This document shows, in pieces, positions 7,207 through 13,548 of a stretch of DNA of 13,548 nucleotides. The stretch's first letter is position 1; every line of letters starts with the position of its first letter. This stretch comes from an uncultured Actinomyces sp. Lineage in GTDB: Bacteria; Actinomycetota; Actinomycetes; Actinomycetales; Actinomycetaceae. The notes beneath the pieces were generated by a model that saw nothing but the letters and a program-made list of their open reading frames with translations, made no database searches and was not told the origin of the DNA. Both the position numbers and the translations under genes were made by a program. The DNA is taken from positions 1 to 13,548 of the forward strand of contig CAMFDH010000015.1 of NCBI GenBank assembly GCA_945949035.1, read 5' to 3'.

Positions 7207-8226
7207 CTATTCGTCGACTGCGTCAGCAATCGAGGAACGTGATACCTCTACATCGCCCTCAGCGGTGTCCGCATTGATGTCGATGTGGTAGTCCGTGAGG
7301 CGCGCCGCCAGTCGTGCGTTCTGCCCGTCCTTGCCAATCGCGAGGCGAAGCTGGAAGTCGGGGACGACAGCCGTAGCGGTCTTGTTCAGCTTCGAGTGCA
7401 CCACAACGCGGGACACTCGTGCAGGTGAGAGCGCATTGGCAATGAACCGTGCCGGATCCTCTGACCAGTCAACGATGTCAATCTTCTCGCCACCAAGTTC
7501 AGCCATGACGTTGCGCACCCGGCCCCCCATGGGACCGATACATGCGCCCTTAGCGTTCACATCCGGACGGGTAGCGGCAACCGCAATCTTGGTGCGGTGC
7601 CCTGCTTCACGAGCCAGTGCCTTGATCTCAACCAGTCCCGAGTCGATCTCTGGGACCTCCCGGCGGAACAGCCCCTGCACCAGACCCGGGTGGGTACGCG
7701 ACAGGATGATCCGGGGACCCTTGTCAGTCCTCTCAACGGACACGACGTAGGCACGGATGCGATCACCGTGCTCGTAGGTCTCCCCGGGTACCTTTTCGCC
7801 CTCGGGCAGGATGGCCTCAAAGTCATCACCCAGTTGAACGATGGTGGTATTACGGTCCCGTCCCTGCTGGACAACTCCCGTAACAACCGTGCCTTCCTTG
7901 CCCGCATAGGTGCCAAGGACCCGTGAGTCCTCAGCCTCTCGCAGCCGCTGGGTGATGATCGACCTGGCCGTGGTGGTAGCGATACGCCCAAAGTTTGATG
8001 GGGTGTCATCGAACTCGCCGAGGACGGTGCCGTCCTCATCCGTTTCAGTCGCGATAACAGAGGCGCGCCCGGTCTTCCGGTTCACCTCGATGCGGGCCGG
8101 TTCTATTGAGCCGGGCATGTTGTGGTAGGCGCGCAACAGCGCCTCCTCGATCGCCTCGACAAGCGTGTCGAGGCTTACGCCCTTCTCCTGCTCGACCATC
8201 CGCAGTGCGGTCATGTCGATTTCCAT
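7207..8226 (-). CDS. nusA: Transcription termination/antitermination factor NusA
   Basis: RNA polymerase-associated factor controlling pausing, termination and antitermination. The N-terminal RNAP-binding domain starts MEIDMTALRMVEQEKGVSLD and runs to about residue 105. The S1 domain covers about 108-176 (GKEGTVVTGVVQQ to PRIILSRTHP). The KH1 domain holds CIGPMGGRVRNVMAELGGEK (229-248), and the KH2 domain holds LAIGKDGQNARLAARLT (295-311). At 339 residues without C-terminal acidic repeats, it is the short Gram-positive type. It starts two bases after the rimP stop, so the two are probably translated together. A terminator-shaped hairpin just downstream would be a natural target for NusA itself. 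Confidence 0.97.
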   Translation of the reverse strand: MEIDMTALRMVEQEKGVSLDTLVEAIEEALLRAYHNMPGSIEPARIEVNRKTGRASVIATETDEDGTVLGEFDDTPSNFGRIATTTARSIITQRLREAEDSRVLGTYAGKEGTVVTGVVQQGRDRNTTIVQLGDDFEAILPEGEKVPGETYEHGDRIRAYVVSVERTDKGPRIILSRTHPGLVQGLFRREVPEIDSGLVEIKALAREAGHRTKIAVAATRPDVNAKGACIGPMGGRVRNVMAELGGEKIDIVDWSEDPARFIANALSPARVSRVVVHSKLNKTATAVVPDFQLRLAIGKDGQNARLAARLTDYHIDINADTAEGDVEVSRSSIADAVDE

Positions 8227-8228
8227 GA

Positions 8229-8699
8229 TTAGCCCTCTCGAGGCGTCTCCACTACGAGCTGCGCCTTCTTAACATCGTCGAAGGCAATGGTGCGTGCACC
8301 ATCCGGGCCCTCAACTGTGAAACCGTCGTTATCAACTGCCGTCATCTGTCCCGCGACGCGGTCCTTGTTCTTGAGAACAACCTTCACGTCGCGACCAACC
8401 GAACGGTGGTACTGGTTCAGGTTGGTCAGCTCACGGTCAGCACCCGGTGAGGTGACCTCCAGGGTGTAGGCGCCCTCGATGGGATCGTGCTCATCAAGTG
8501 CCCGAGAAAACTCCCGAGCCAGTGAGGCAACCTGGTCCGAAGACAGGTTCGCGCCGACTCTCTCAAGATCAACGGTGACGGTCAGGACCTGACTGTTACC
8601 GCTTCCCGTCAGTGCGACGCCGTCAACAACCGCGTTCTGTGCCTCTGCGAGTGGGGCAAGCAGCTGTTCTACCTGGCTTTCAACACTATTGCTAGTCAT
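8229..8699 (-). CDS. rimP: Ribosome maturation factor RimP
   Basis: Assists assembly of the 30S subunit. At 156 residues it matches the usual length. The conserved block YTLEVTSPGADRELTN (78-93) corresponds to the family's Y-LEVSSPG signature. The C-terminal SH3-like domain spans about 100-152 and includes VVLKNKDRVAGQ. ATG start at 8699-8697 with GGAG eight bases upstream. It is the first gene of the leftward cluster, ahead of nusA as in most bacteria, and is probably driven from the promoter candidate at 8741-8770. Confidence 0.95.
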   Translation of the reverse strand: MTSNSVESQVEQLLAPLAEAQNAVVDGVALTGSGNSQVLTVTVDLERVGANLSSDQVASLAREFSRALDEHDPIEGAYTLEVTSPGADRELTNLNQYHRSVGRDVKVVLKNKDRVAGQMTAVDNDGFTVEGPDGARTIAFDDVKKAQLVVETPREG

Positions 8700-8722
8700 A
8701 GTCGATTCTCCGATCGCAGCCT

Positions 8723-8736
8723 CGGGGAAATCCCCG
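8723..8736. repeat. Short palindrome in the rimP leader
   Basis: CGGGGA (8723-8728) is the inverted complement of TCCCCG (8731-8736), with two bases between. It lies 5-18 bases downstream of the proposed rimP -10, so it would be at or just after the transcript start. It could be an operator half of the control region or a small 5' hairpin. Confidence 0.35.
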
Positions 8737-8740
8737 CCTG

Positions 8741-8770
8741 ATAATTCCGGTCACTTGTGACCGGTGTCGA
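8741..8770 (-). promoter_or_regulatory. Candidate rimP-nusA promoter with palindromic spacer
   Basis: On the minus strand, TCGACA (8770-8765; five of six matches to TTGACA) and AATTAT (8746-8741; four of six to TATAAT) are exactly 18 bases apart. That 18-base spacer is the perfect inverted repeat CCGGTCAC-tt-GTGACCGG as written on the plus strand (8747-8764). A dimeric repressor bound here would block the promoter and could also affect the divergent lipoprotein gene, whose start is 43 bases to the right. The promoter match is by eye; the palindrome is certain. Confidence 0.5.
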
Positions 8771-8806
8771 CCCCATGTTACTTGCTGATCGTGGGATGAT
8801 CACACA

Positions 8807-9886
8807 GTGCATTCTCTCATCACAACTAGCAGTGCCACCAGGATCCTTCGCAGGCTCGCCTCACTCTCTATCTCGGTGACTCTTGCCACCGCTGCCCTGG
8901 GTGGCTGTGCCACCACACCAGCCGCCTCGGCTGTTGACGAGGGCGAGAAGACCGTGCGGGAACTTCCGCAGCTCACCGCCACCGAGGAACTTCGCAATGC
9001 CATGGCACGGACCGAGTCGGCCATCGCCGAGCGAACTGCACAGCTGGCCGATCTCGCCACCGAGTGTGATGAGTGCCGGATCACCCTCACCACTTCGGCA
9101 TCCAGCGCCAAAGAGCGCCTCACTGACCTCGGCGGTGTGTGGTCGCCATGGGGAGACTTTGAGACTCGTGAGGACGCGGGCGAGTTCGTTGAGCTTCCCC
9201 CGCGAGTCTCCGACGCCCCCTACACCGTCGGCCCCCTCACCGCATTCATGGCAGTTACCGCGCTTCAACAGTTGGACCGGGCAGCCCAGCTCCCTGAAGC
9301 TCCGGCTGGGGAACGCCAGGCTCTGGCCTCCCTCCTGTTCGGACGCCTCTCCGCGGCCTGGTCTCTTGCCGGCTGGTACGGAGTCGACCTGCCCGCAGCC
9401 ACTGAGAATCTTCCGCTCGAAGCGACCGGTCCCACGGAGTCCCCAAGTGCTCTGGCAGGTACCAATCCACAGCAGTCTGGAACCTCAGAAGTCCCCCTCT
9501 CCCAGGGCCGGGAAGATGCCCTGGTGGGATACGACTGCGCCCGCACGGCCCTGCTCAATCAAACCAACGACGGGTTGACTAGCGATCGGTCCCGGGAGAT
9601 TGCCAGCGACCTCGGCAATCGAATCAAGAGGCTCTTGGAACAGGATGTGATCGACAGCCGGGAACTCCACTGCACCACGTCTGATCAGTCACTGTCGAAC
9701 GCGCTACAGACTCTCGTCCTCGCCGACCTTGACCTGATAACTTCCCCTGAACTTCCCGACCGCGAGCTAGCTGCCCGCTACCTGGTTGAGGATGCCGAAC
9801 TTTGGGCCCAGGTCTCCCCCACCTCAGCTCCGCTAGTCTCAATACTGAGTATTGAGAAGGAGAATGATGAACCCCAGTCCAAATGA
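8807..9886 (+). CDS. Secreted lipoprotein of the rimP locus, DUF4439/ferritin-like type suspected
   Basis: Exported lipoprotein of 359 residues and unknown function. The signal peptide has Arg15-Arg16, a hydrophobic stretch (LASLSISVTLATAALGG) and a lipobox LGGC, so Cys34 should be lipidated and the protein tethered outside the membrane. The mature part has a helical N-half with a CxxC pair (Cys87, Cys90). A Ser/Pro/Thr/Glu-rich linker follows (about 200-233). The helical C-half carries Cys244 and Cys289 and ends in LVEDAELWAQV. The four non-lipid cysteines may form disulphides. Alanine-rich, DUF4439-like proteins are commonly divergent from rimP in actinobacteria, which is why I suggest that family; the match is by context and helical pattern, not by a decisive motif. 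GTG start; no strong ribosome site is visible. Confidence 0.75.
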   Translation: MHSLITTSSATRILRRLASLSISVTLATAALGGCATTPAASAVDEGEKTVRELPQLTATEELRNAMARTESAIAERTAQLADLATECDECRITLTTSASSAKERLTDLGGVWSPWGDFETREDAGEFVELPPRVSDAPYTVGPLTAFMAVTALQQLDRAAQLPEAPAGERQALASLLFGRLSAAWSLAGWYGVDLPAATENLPLEATGPTESPSALAGTNPQQSGTSEVPLSQGREDALVGYDCARTALLNQTNDGLTSDRSREIASDLGNRIKRLLEQDVIDSRELHCTTSDQSLSNALQTLVLADLDLITSPELPDRELAARYLVEDAELWAQVSPTSAPLVSILSIEKENDEPQSK

Positions 9887-10172
9887 GGAAAAAGTACTAG
9901 CACCCAATGGGAGCGAACCCGCGTTCGACCCTGAGCTTCTGAAGGAGGCCACCGTCTCGGGTCAGTGGAACCGAGTCGCCACAGTTGGTCTGATCGCCAC
10001 GATTGCCCTCTACCTTCTCGTCACCCTGTTCAACGGTCCCCGCACCCTCGAAATCACCTTTGTGATTGCGGCATTCATCTTCGCCCTGGGTTACATGGGC
10101 ACCACCATCTGGGTGTTCTCACTGCGGTCTGAACGCAAGTATCTGGCCCGAAAGCAAGCCGAAGACGCCTAG
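9867..10172 (+). CDS. Small two-helix membrane protein
   Basis: Unrecognised membrane protein of 101 residues. An acidic, soluble N-terminus (about 1-35) is followed by two hydrophobic helices, VATVGLIATIALYLLVTLF (37-55) and ITFVIAAFIFALGYMGTTIW (63-82). A short basic C-terminus follows (RSERKYLARKQ), which should face the cytoplasm, making an N-in/C-in hairpin. I chose the second of two adjacent ATGs (9867) because AAGGAG ends four bases before it; the ATG at 9864 is too close to that site. A TTG at 9852 is possible but poorer. The gene overlaps the end of the lipoprotein gene by 20 bases, so the two are probably translationally coupled and may work together at the membrane. Paired lipoprotein and membrane-protein genes occur beside rimP in other actinobacteria. 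Confidence 0.8.
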   Translation: MNPSPNEEKVLAPNGSEPAFDPELLKEATVSGQWNRVATVGLIATIALYLLVTLFNGPRTLEITFVIAAFIFALGYMGTTIWVFSLRSERKYLARKQAEDA

Positions 10173-10191
10173 TTCGTCTCACCCCACGCCA

Positions 10192-10227
10192 CGAGTCGGC
10201 CACCCAAACCCACGGGTGACCGACTCG
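10192..10227. terminator. Bidirectional hairpin terminator between convergent genes
   Basis: CGAGTCGGCCACCC (10192-10205) pairs with GGGTGACCGACTCG (10214-10227) over 14 positions, with an 8-base loop. The single imperfect position is C-A in the rightward transcript but a G-U wobble in the leftward one. It is the only notable element between the stop of the membrane protein gene and the stop of the peroxidase gene, so it probably ends both transcripts. No U-run follows on either strand, as is common in actinobacteria. Confidence 0.75.
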
Positions 10228-10256
10228 CGACTATGTAGAGACAAACGTGCTAAGGA

Positions 10257-13200
10257 TTACGGCACTGCTGTCACCGGCCCCCTCACCGCCGTTACGGCCC
10301 TCTCGCTCGTTCCTTGGTTGTCGGTGTACTCAATCACGACCCTGATGAAACCATCGAGGTCGGTCCCCGCCACCAGGTAGGCGCTGTCCAGAATCTGGTC
10401 TGCACCTGGACCCTGAATGGGCACCCAGTCGTCTTCGACAGCATCTGCTGCCGCCGCCCTCTGCCAGGTGTAGGTGAACACCGCTCCTTCTGTTCCGTCC
10501 TCATCGGTCGGAACCGTCACCGATAGCGTCGATCCCACCTGCGGGGTTCCCCCTATCTCCGGCGGAACCGGGAGGTCGTTGACATTGACCACCGTCGACG
10601 CCGTGGGTACCGAGACAAACGTATGGGTTGTCCCATCCCTATCGAATGTCATCCTCGCGATCAGATACTGATCAACCGCAGCATCGTTGAGCGTGAAGGT
10701 TGAGCGGTTCGGTACACCGGCATCTGCTTCCACACCACCGATTACCAGCTCCTCACGCTCAGTGATTCCCTCCGGGTTCGGACCTTCTCCACCAATCCAG
10801 AAGAAGCGGATGTTGGTGGCTCCGGTGAGGTCGAACGGCTGTCCCGTAAGGTCGAGCAATTCGGCCACTGCCGTCTCCCCTTCAAGCATCTCCGGGGTGG
10901 TGGTGATGACAAGTTCACCCTCGGTGACACAGTCAACCACCGTGACAGCCTCGGGGTCGAGCTTCACACACCCATCCTGGAACTGCAGAACCTCAATGTT
11001 GTTGATGACATCGAGTCCCTCAGACTCTTCGGCTTCAGCGGCACCCGTGTGTTCAACCTGCCAGTAACCATCACGAATGTGCGTGATGACGTAGGCCGTC
11101 CGAACGTCCTGGTACTGCGCGGTGTCAACCGCGGTGCTGTCCGCAGCGTCGTAGCGAATCTCGCGGACGATCTGCAGGTCACCGGGGTTGATGGTGCCGT
11201 TGAGCAGACGCGCCCGGTAGGGAGCCGCACCCGGGTGCTGCTCAAGTATGGTTCCGTCAGCCGAAACCAGAGCCAGATCAGCAGCCAGGTAGGCATCGCC
11301 GTCCAGGTAGTCGTTACCGTACCGACCTTCTATGAGGTCGCTTCCCTCACCGCCGAGGATGATGCTTGGGAATCCGTCGGAATCGAGGACGGGGCCCGAC
11401 CTCATGAACTGCTGACCGAAGTTGAGTCCTTCAGGGTAGAGCATCTCACGGAGACCAGTAACGAGATCAAGCGTCGACTCGGTCATCTTGTGCAGGTACT
11501 CTTCATCCCCGGCGAACTCGCCCTCAACAGCCCGGTTGGGTCCGCGAAGGATGTCATCGCCCGCACCACCCGAGAGTCCCTCAAGCTGATCGAAACGGTC
11601 GCGAACAGCGGTTACGTCTGGGCGTTGCAGCAGGGTGAAGTTGAAGTCTGCATCCACACCCTCTGTCTCACCGTAGTAGGTGACCCAGTCCCATCCCATG
11701 TTGCCCAGGTGACGGTCGGTGCCGTACTTCTCGGCGACGAGGATGTCATCGCCACCCTCGCCCTCGATGTCGTCGTCACCACCGCGGCCGAGGACAACGT
11801 CGTTGCCACCGATCACATCGGCTTGGAACTGGTCTGCGTTGTCACCCTGAGCGAGGTCGGCGTGTGTTCCGCCCTCCACCCAGTCATCGCCTTCACCACC
11901 GAAGATGTTGGCACGACCCGCACCTCCAAGGTAGGTGTCGTTGCCATCTCCAAGGAAGACGTTGCCCGTGTCGCTTCCGCGAGTCACGAAGTCATCGCCA
12001 CCACCACCAAGGATGAGGTCGAAACCGGGTCCGCCACTGATGACATCGTTGCCGAGGCCGGCTCGAATCTCATCGGTTCCGAAGAGGTCGGTGAGAATAT
12101 CGTCTCCGACACCACCGTGGATCAGGTCGTCTCCGGAGCCACCCTCAATGTTGTCGTTGCCCTCACGTCCCCAGAGTGCGTCATCACCCTGGTCTCCCCG
12201 GATGCGGTCGTTGCCAACCGTTCCGTGGACTTCGACGTGTTCCTCTCCAATGTATCTGTACTCACCATTCGCGAGTTGGGAGAACCCATTCGGGAGGGGG
12301 GTCGGATTATCGAGGTCGAACTCAATCTGGTTGACGTTGAACACTCCGGCAGGGATGTTCGCGGCCTCAGAGTTGCGCTCAATGATGGAGGCGAAGGAGT
12401 TACCCTCCAGCGCTGCAAAGAGCTGGTTGCCCTGGTTGCGGAACAGGTAGTAGAAGCGGTCTCCGAACTGGAGGTCTTCGAGGGTGTTCTCAAAAACGTA
12501 GTTGAAGGTTGCTCCGAGCATCCCACCGAAGGGGTTGAGTCGTTCAGCGAGGCCGCCCGTCCAGAAGTCAACACTGTTCAGACCGGTCTCCGCGCCTGCC
12601 CATGCCCCCGTGGAGAACATGAAGTCAAGGCGGTCAGCGGGAGCACTGGGCCGCACCGGGGCGAGGGCAGCCAGCTGCGCCTCCACATCGGCGCCAACGG
12701 TGGTGGGACCACCGATGATGATGATCTTCTCCATTCCGAGGCGCCTCAGTTCGGCGACAACCGAACCGGGAAGGGCCCCTGTCGTGGGAACCAACAGCAA
12801 CGGTGCATCATCTCGACCGGCCGCAGGGGCTGAGCCGAGAGCATCGGGGAAGTTCGCACCGGTGGCAACGTACACGGTCTTGGCACCATTAGGGAAGGTG
12901 GCCTTGGAGATCTCCACGGCTGTTCCGTATCGGTTATCCCCACCAAGACGCGTCACCGCACCGGTGGTGTAGGTCCCCAGCGAACTGGCGACAGACGCAC
13001 CAATCGACGGCTCCCCACCGAGGGTGACGCGCGCCCTGGGTTGGAGGCGTCGCAACTCAGTCGCCGTTGCCGCAGGGATCTGATTGGCACCAGTCAGCAG
13101 GATCGGGGCGCCGAGGCGTCCCAGGCCACCTGCGGCACTCGGAGAAGCTACCGCACCGCCCGCAAGCGCATCCGGGAAATTTGCCCCGGTAGCAATGTAG

Positions 13201-13547
13201 ACCCTGTCAACACCTGGGCTAAAGACGCTCTGGCTGACGTTTGCTGCCGTTACGAACCTGTCCCCTCCGGCGACCCTCGTTACTGTCGCAATATCGGCAA
13301 GGGCTTCAGCGACGCCTTCGGACACCGTTGATGTCCCACCAAGAATGACGATCTCCGTGGGGTTCAGACGGACCAGTTCGTTGGCTATCGCCACCGGTAG
13401 TACTGAGCCGCGTGTGAGAAGGACAGGTCCTTCTTGCATGCCGGCTGCGGGGCCACCGACCAGGGCATCCGGGAAGTTCTCACCGGAGGCGATGTAGACG
13501 ACCTGAGCTCCGGCTGGGAATGTCGCCCGGCTGATTACAGCTGAAGT
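10257..13547 (-). CDS. Giant secreted haem peroxidase-like protein with cell-wall-binding and RTX repeats, N-terminus outside window
   Basis: The frame stays open to the right edge (1096 residues visible), so the Met codon at 13439 is internal, not the start. Order, numbered from that Met: cell-wall-binding type-2 repeats (through 258); the C-terminal part of an animal-type haem peroxidase domain (about 268-378, with GLNSVDFWTGGLAERLNPFG and LQFGDRFYYLFRN); RTX calcium-binding nonapeptides GGxGxDxx (404-566, then 621-632 and 694-716); a bridging region ending INNIEVLQFQDG (813-824); and two Ig/cadherin-like modules (about 840-955 and 956-1052). Bacterial peroxidases with RTX tails are known, but the haem ligands (distal and proximal His) belong to the N-terminal half, which is not visible. 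There is no LPxTG or membrane tail, so the wall-binding repeats are the likely anchor. Expected substrates (halide, phenolics) cannot be judged. Stop is TAA at 10259-10257. Confidence 0.88.
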   Translation of the reverse strand, partial: TSAVISRATFPAGAQVVYIASGENFPDALVGGPAAGMQEGPVLLTRGSVLPVAIANELVRLNPTEIVILGGTSTVSEGVAEALADIATVTRVAGGDRFVTAANVSQSVFSPGVDRVYIATGANFPDALAGGAVASPSAAGGLGRLGAPILLTGANQIPAATATELRRLQPRARVTLGGEPSIGASVASSLGTYTTGAVTRLGGDNRYGTAVEISKATFPNGAKTVYVATGANFPDALGSAPAAGRDDAPLLLVPTTGALPGSVVAELRRLGMEKIIIIGGPTTVGADVEAQLAALAPVRPSAPADRLDFMFSTGAWAGAETGLNSVDFWTGGLAERLNPFGGMLGATFNYVFENTLEDLQFGDRFYYLFRNQGNQLFAALEGNSFASIIERNSEAANIPAGVFNVNQIEFDLDNPTPLPNGFSQLANGEYRYIGEEHVEVHGTVGNDRIRGDQGDDALWGREGNDNIEGGSGDDLIHGGVGDDILTDLFGTDEIRAGLGNDVISGGPGFDLILGGGGDDFVTRGSDTGNVFLGDGNDTYLGGAGRANIFGGEGDDWVEGGTHADLAQGDNADQFQADVIGGNDVVLGRGGDDDIEGEGGDDILVAEKYGTDRHLGNMGWDWVTYYGETEGVDADFNFTLLQRPDVTAVRDRFDQLEGLSGGAGDDILRGPNRAVEGEFAGDEEYLHKMTESTLDLVTGLREMLYPEGLNFGQQFMRSGPVLDSDGFPSIILGGEGSDLIEGRYGNDYLDGDAYLAADLALVSADGTILEQHPGAAPYRARLLNGTINPGDLQIVREIRYDAADSTAVDTAQYQDVRTAYVITHIRDGYWQVEHTGAAEAEESEGLDVINNIEVLQFQDGCVKLDPEAVTVVDCVTEGELVITTTPEMLEGETAVAELLDLTGQPFDLTGATNIRFFWIGGEGPNPEGITEREELVIGGVEADAGVPNRSTFTLNDAAVDQYLIARMTFDRDGTTHTFVSVPTASTVVNVNDLPVPPEIGGTPQVGSTLSVTVPTDEDGTEGAVFTYTWQRAAAADAVEDDWVPIQGPGADQILDSAYLVAGTDLDGFIRVVIEYTDNQGTSERAVTAVRGPVTAVP
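11292..12230 (-). repeat. RTX (haemolysin-type) calcium-binding repeats
   Basis: Glycine/aspartate nonapeptides coded on the minus strand, for example GGSGDDLIHGGVGDDIL and GGPGFDLILGGGGDDFV. The dense block is 12230-11742. Two isolated clusters follow after non-repeat inserts, LSGGAGDDILRG (near 11550) and LGGEGSDLIEGRYGNDYLDG (near 11300). Such parallel beta-rolls fold on binding calcium outside the cell. The repeats bias the opposite strand so that it stays open for hundreds of codons. Confidence 0.9.
12666..13547 (-). repeat. Three cell-wall-binding type-2 (CWB2) repeats
   Basis: Three protein-level repeats of about 87-109 residues lie at about 13254-13547 (N-terminal part cut off), 12927-13253 and 12666-12926. 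Each has FPxG or FSPG followed by VYIA(S/T)GxNFPDAL, then a PxLL segment (PVLLTR, PILLTG, PLLLVP), then V/I-LGG or IIGG (VILGGTSTVS, VTLGGEPSIG, IIIGGPTTVG). CWB2 repeats typically come in threes and bind secondary cell-wall polymers non-covalently. More copies may lie beyond the window. Confidence 0.9.
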
Positions 13548-13548
13548 G

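Noticed and set aside
11049..12833. A 594-codon open frame on the plus strand opposite the RTX region
   Set aside because: It is the mirror of the Gly/Asp-rich repeats, whose codons (GGN GAN) give few stops on the other strand. The product is a Val/Thr/Glu-rich sequence with no domain, while the minus frame encodes recognisable families.
12666..13547. CRISPR array or DNA-level tandem repeats in the peroxidase gene
   Set aside because: Repetition is at protein level with diverged codons and about 260-330 base periods; there are no short identical repeats with unique spacers.

Overview
The window looks like chromosomal DNA from a high-GC Gram-positive bacterium (Actinomycetota). The evidence is the G+C-rich codon choice, frequent GTG and TTG starts, and the gene order rimP-nusA-ylxR-infB-rbfA-truB-ribF. 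IF2 also has a very long Pro/Ala/Gly/Arg-rich N-terminal linker, and a rimP-linked lipoprotein gene lies divergently. The cell-wall-binding repeats fused to an RTX-type peroxidase would fit Actinomycetales such as Actinomycetaceae, but the genus cannot be named from this sequence alone.

Layout, left to right. (1) 1-766, minus: the first 255 residues of a 1-phosphofructokinase (FruK), cut by the window edge. (2) 876-8699, minus: a translation and transcription housekeeping cluster read from right to left. It comprises RimP (30S maturation), NusA (transcription elongation and termination), YlxR (small RNA-binding protein), IF2, RbfA (30S maturation), TruB (tRNA pseudouridine-55 synthase), an unrecognised 45-residue cysteine-rich microprotein, and RibF (FMN/FAD synthesis). 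Hairpins in three of the gaps (after nusA, before and after infB), plus one before ribF, suggest that output is trimmed gene by gene. (3) 8700-8806: a divergent control region. The best promoter candidate for rimP has a perfect 18-bp palindrome as its spacer. (4) 8807-10172, plus: a secreted lipoprotein overlapping a gene for a two-helix membrane protein, probably translationally coupled. (5) 10173-10256: a strong hairpin between convergent genes. (6) 10257 to the right edge, minus: the C-terminal 1096 residues of a very large secreted protein. From N to C it shows at least three cell-wall-binding type-2 repeats, the C-terminal part of an animal-type haem peroxidase domain, RTX calcium-binding repeats, and Ig/cadherin-like domains.

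The housekeeping genes couple ribosome assembly, initiation, transcription termination and tRNA modification, as usual for this locus. The two most unusual items are the mosaic peroxidase, in which wall-binding repeats directly abut or interrupt the peroxidase domain, and the CGCGGCGC microprotein between truB and ribF.
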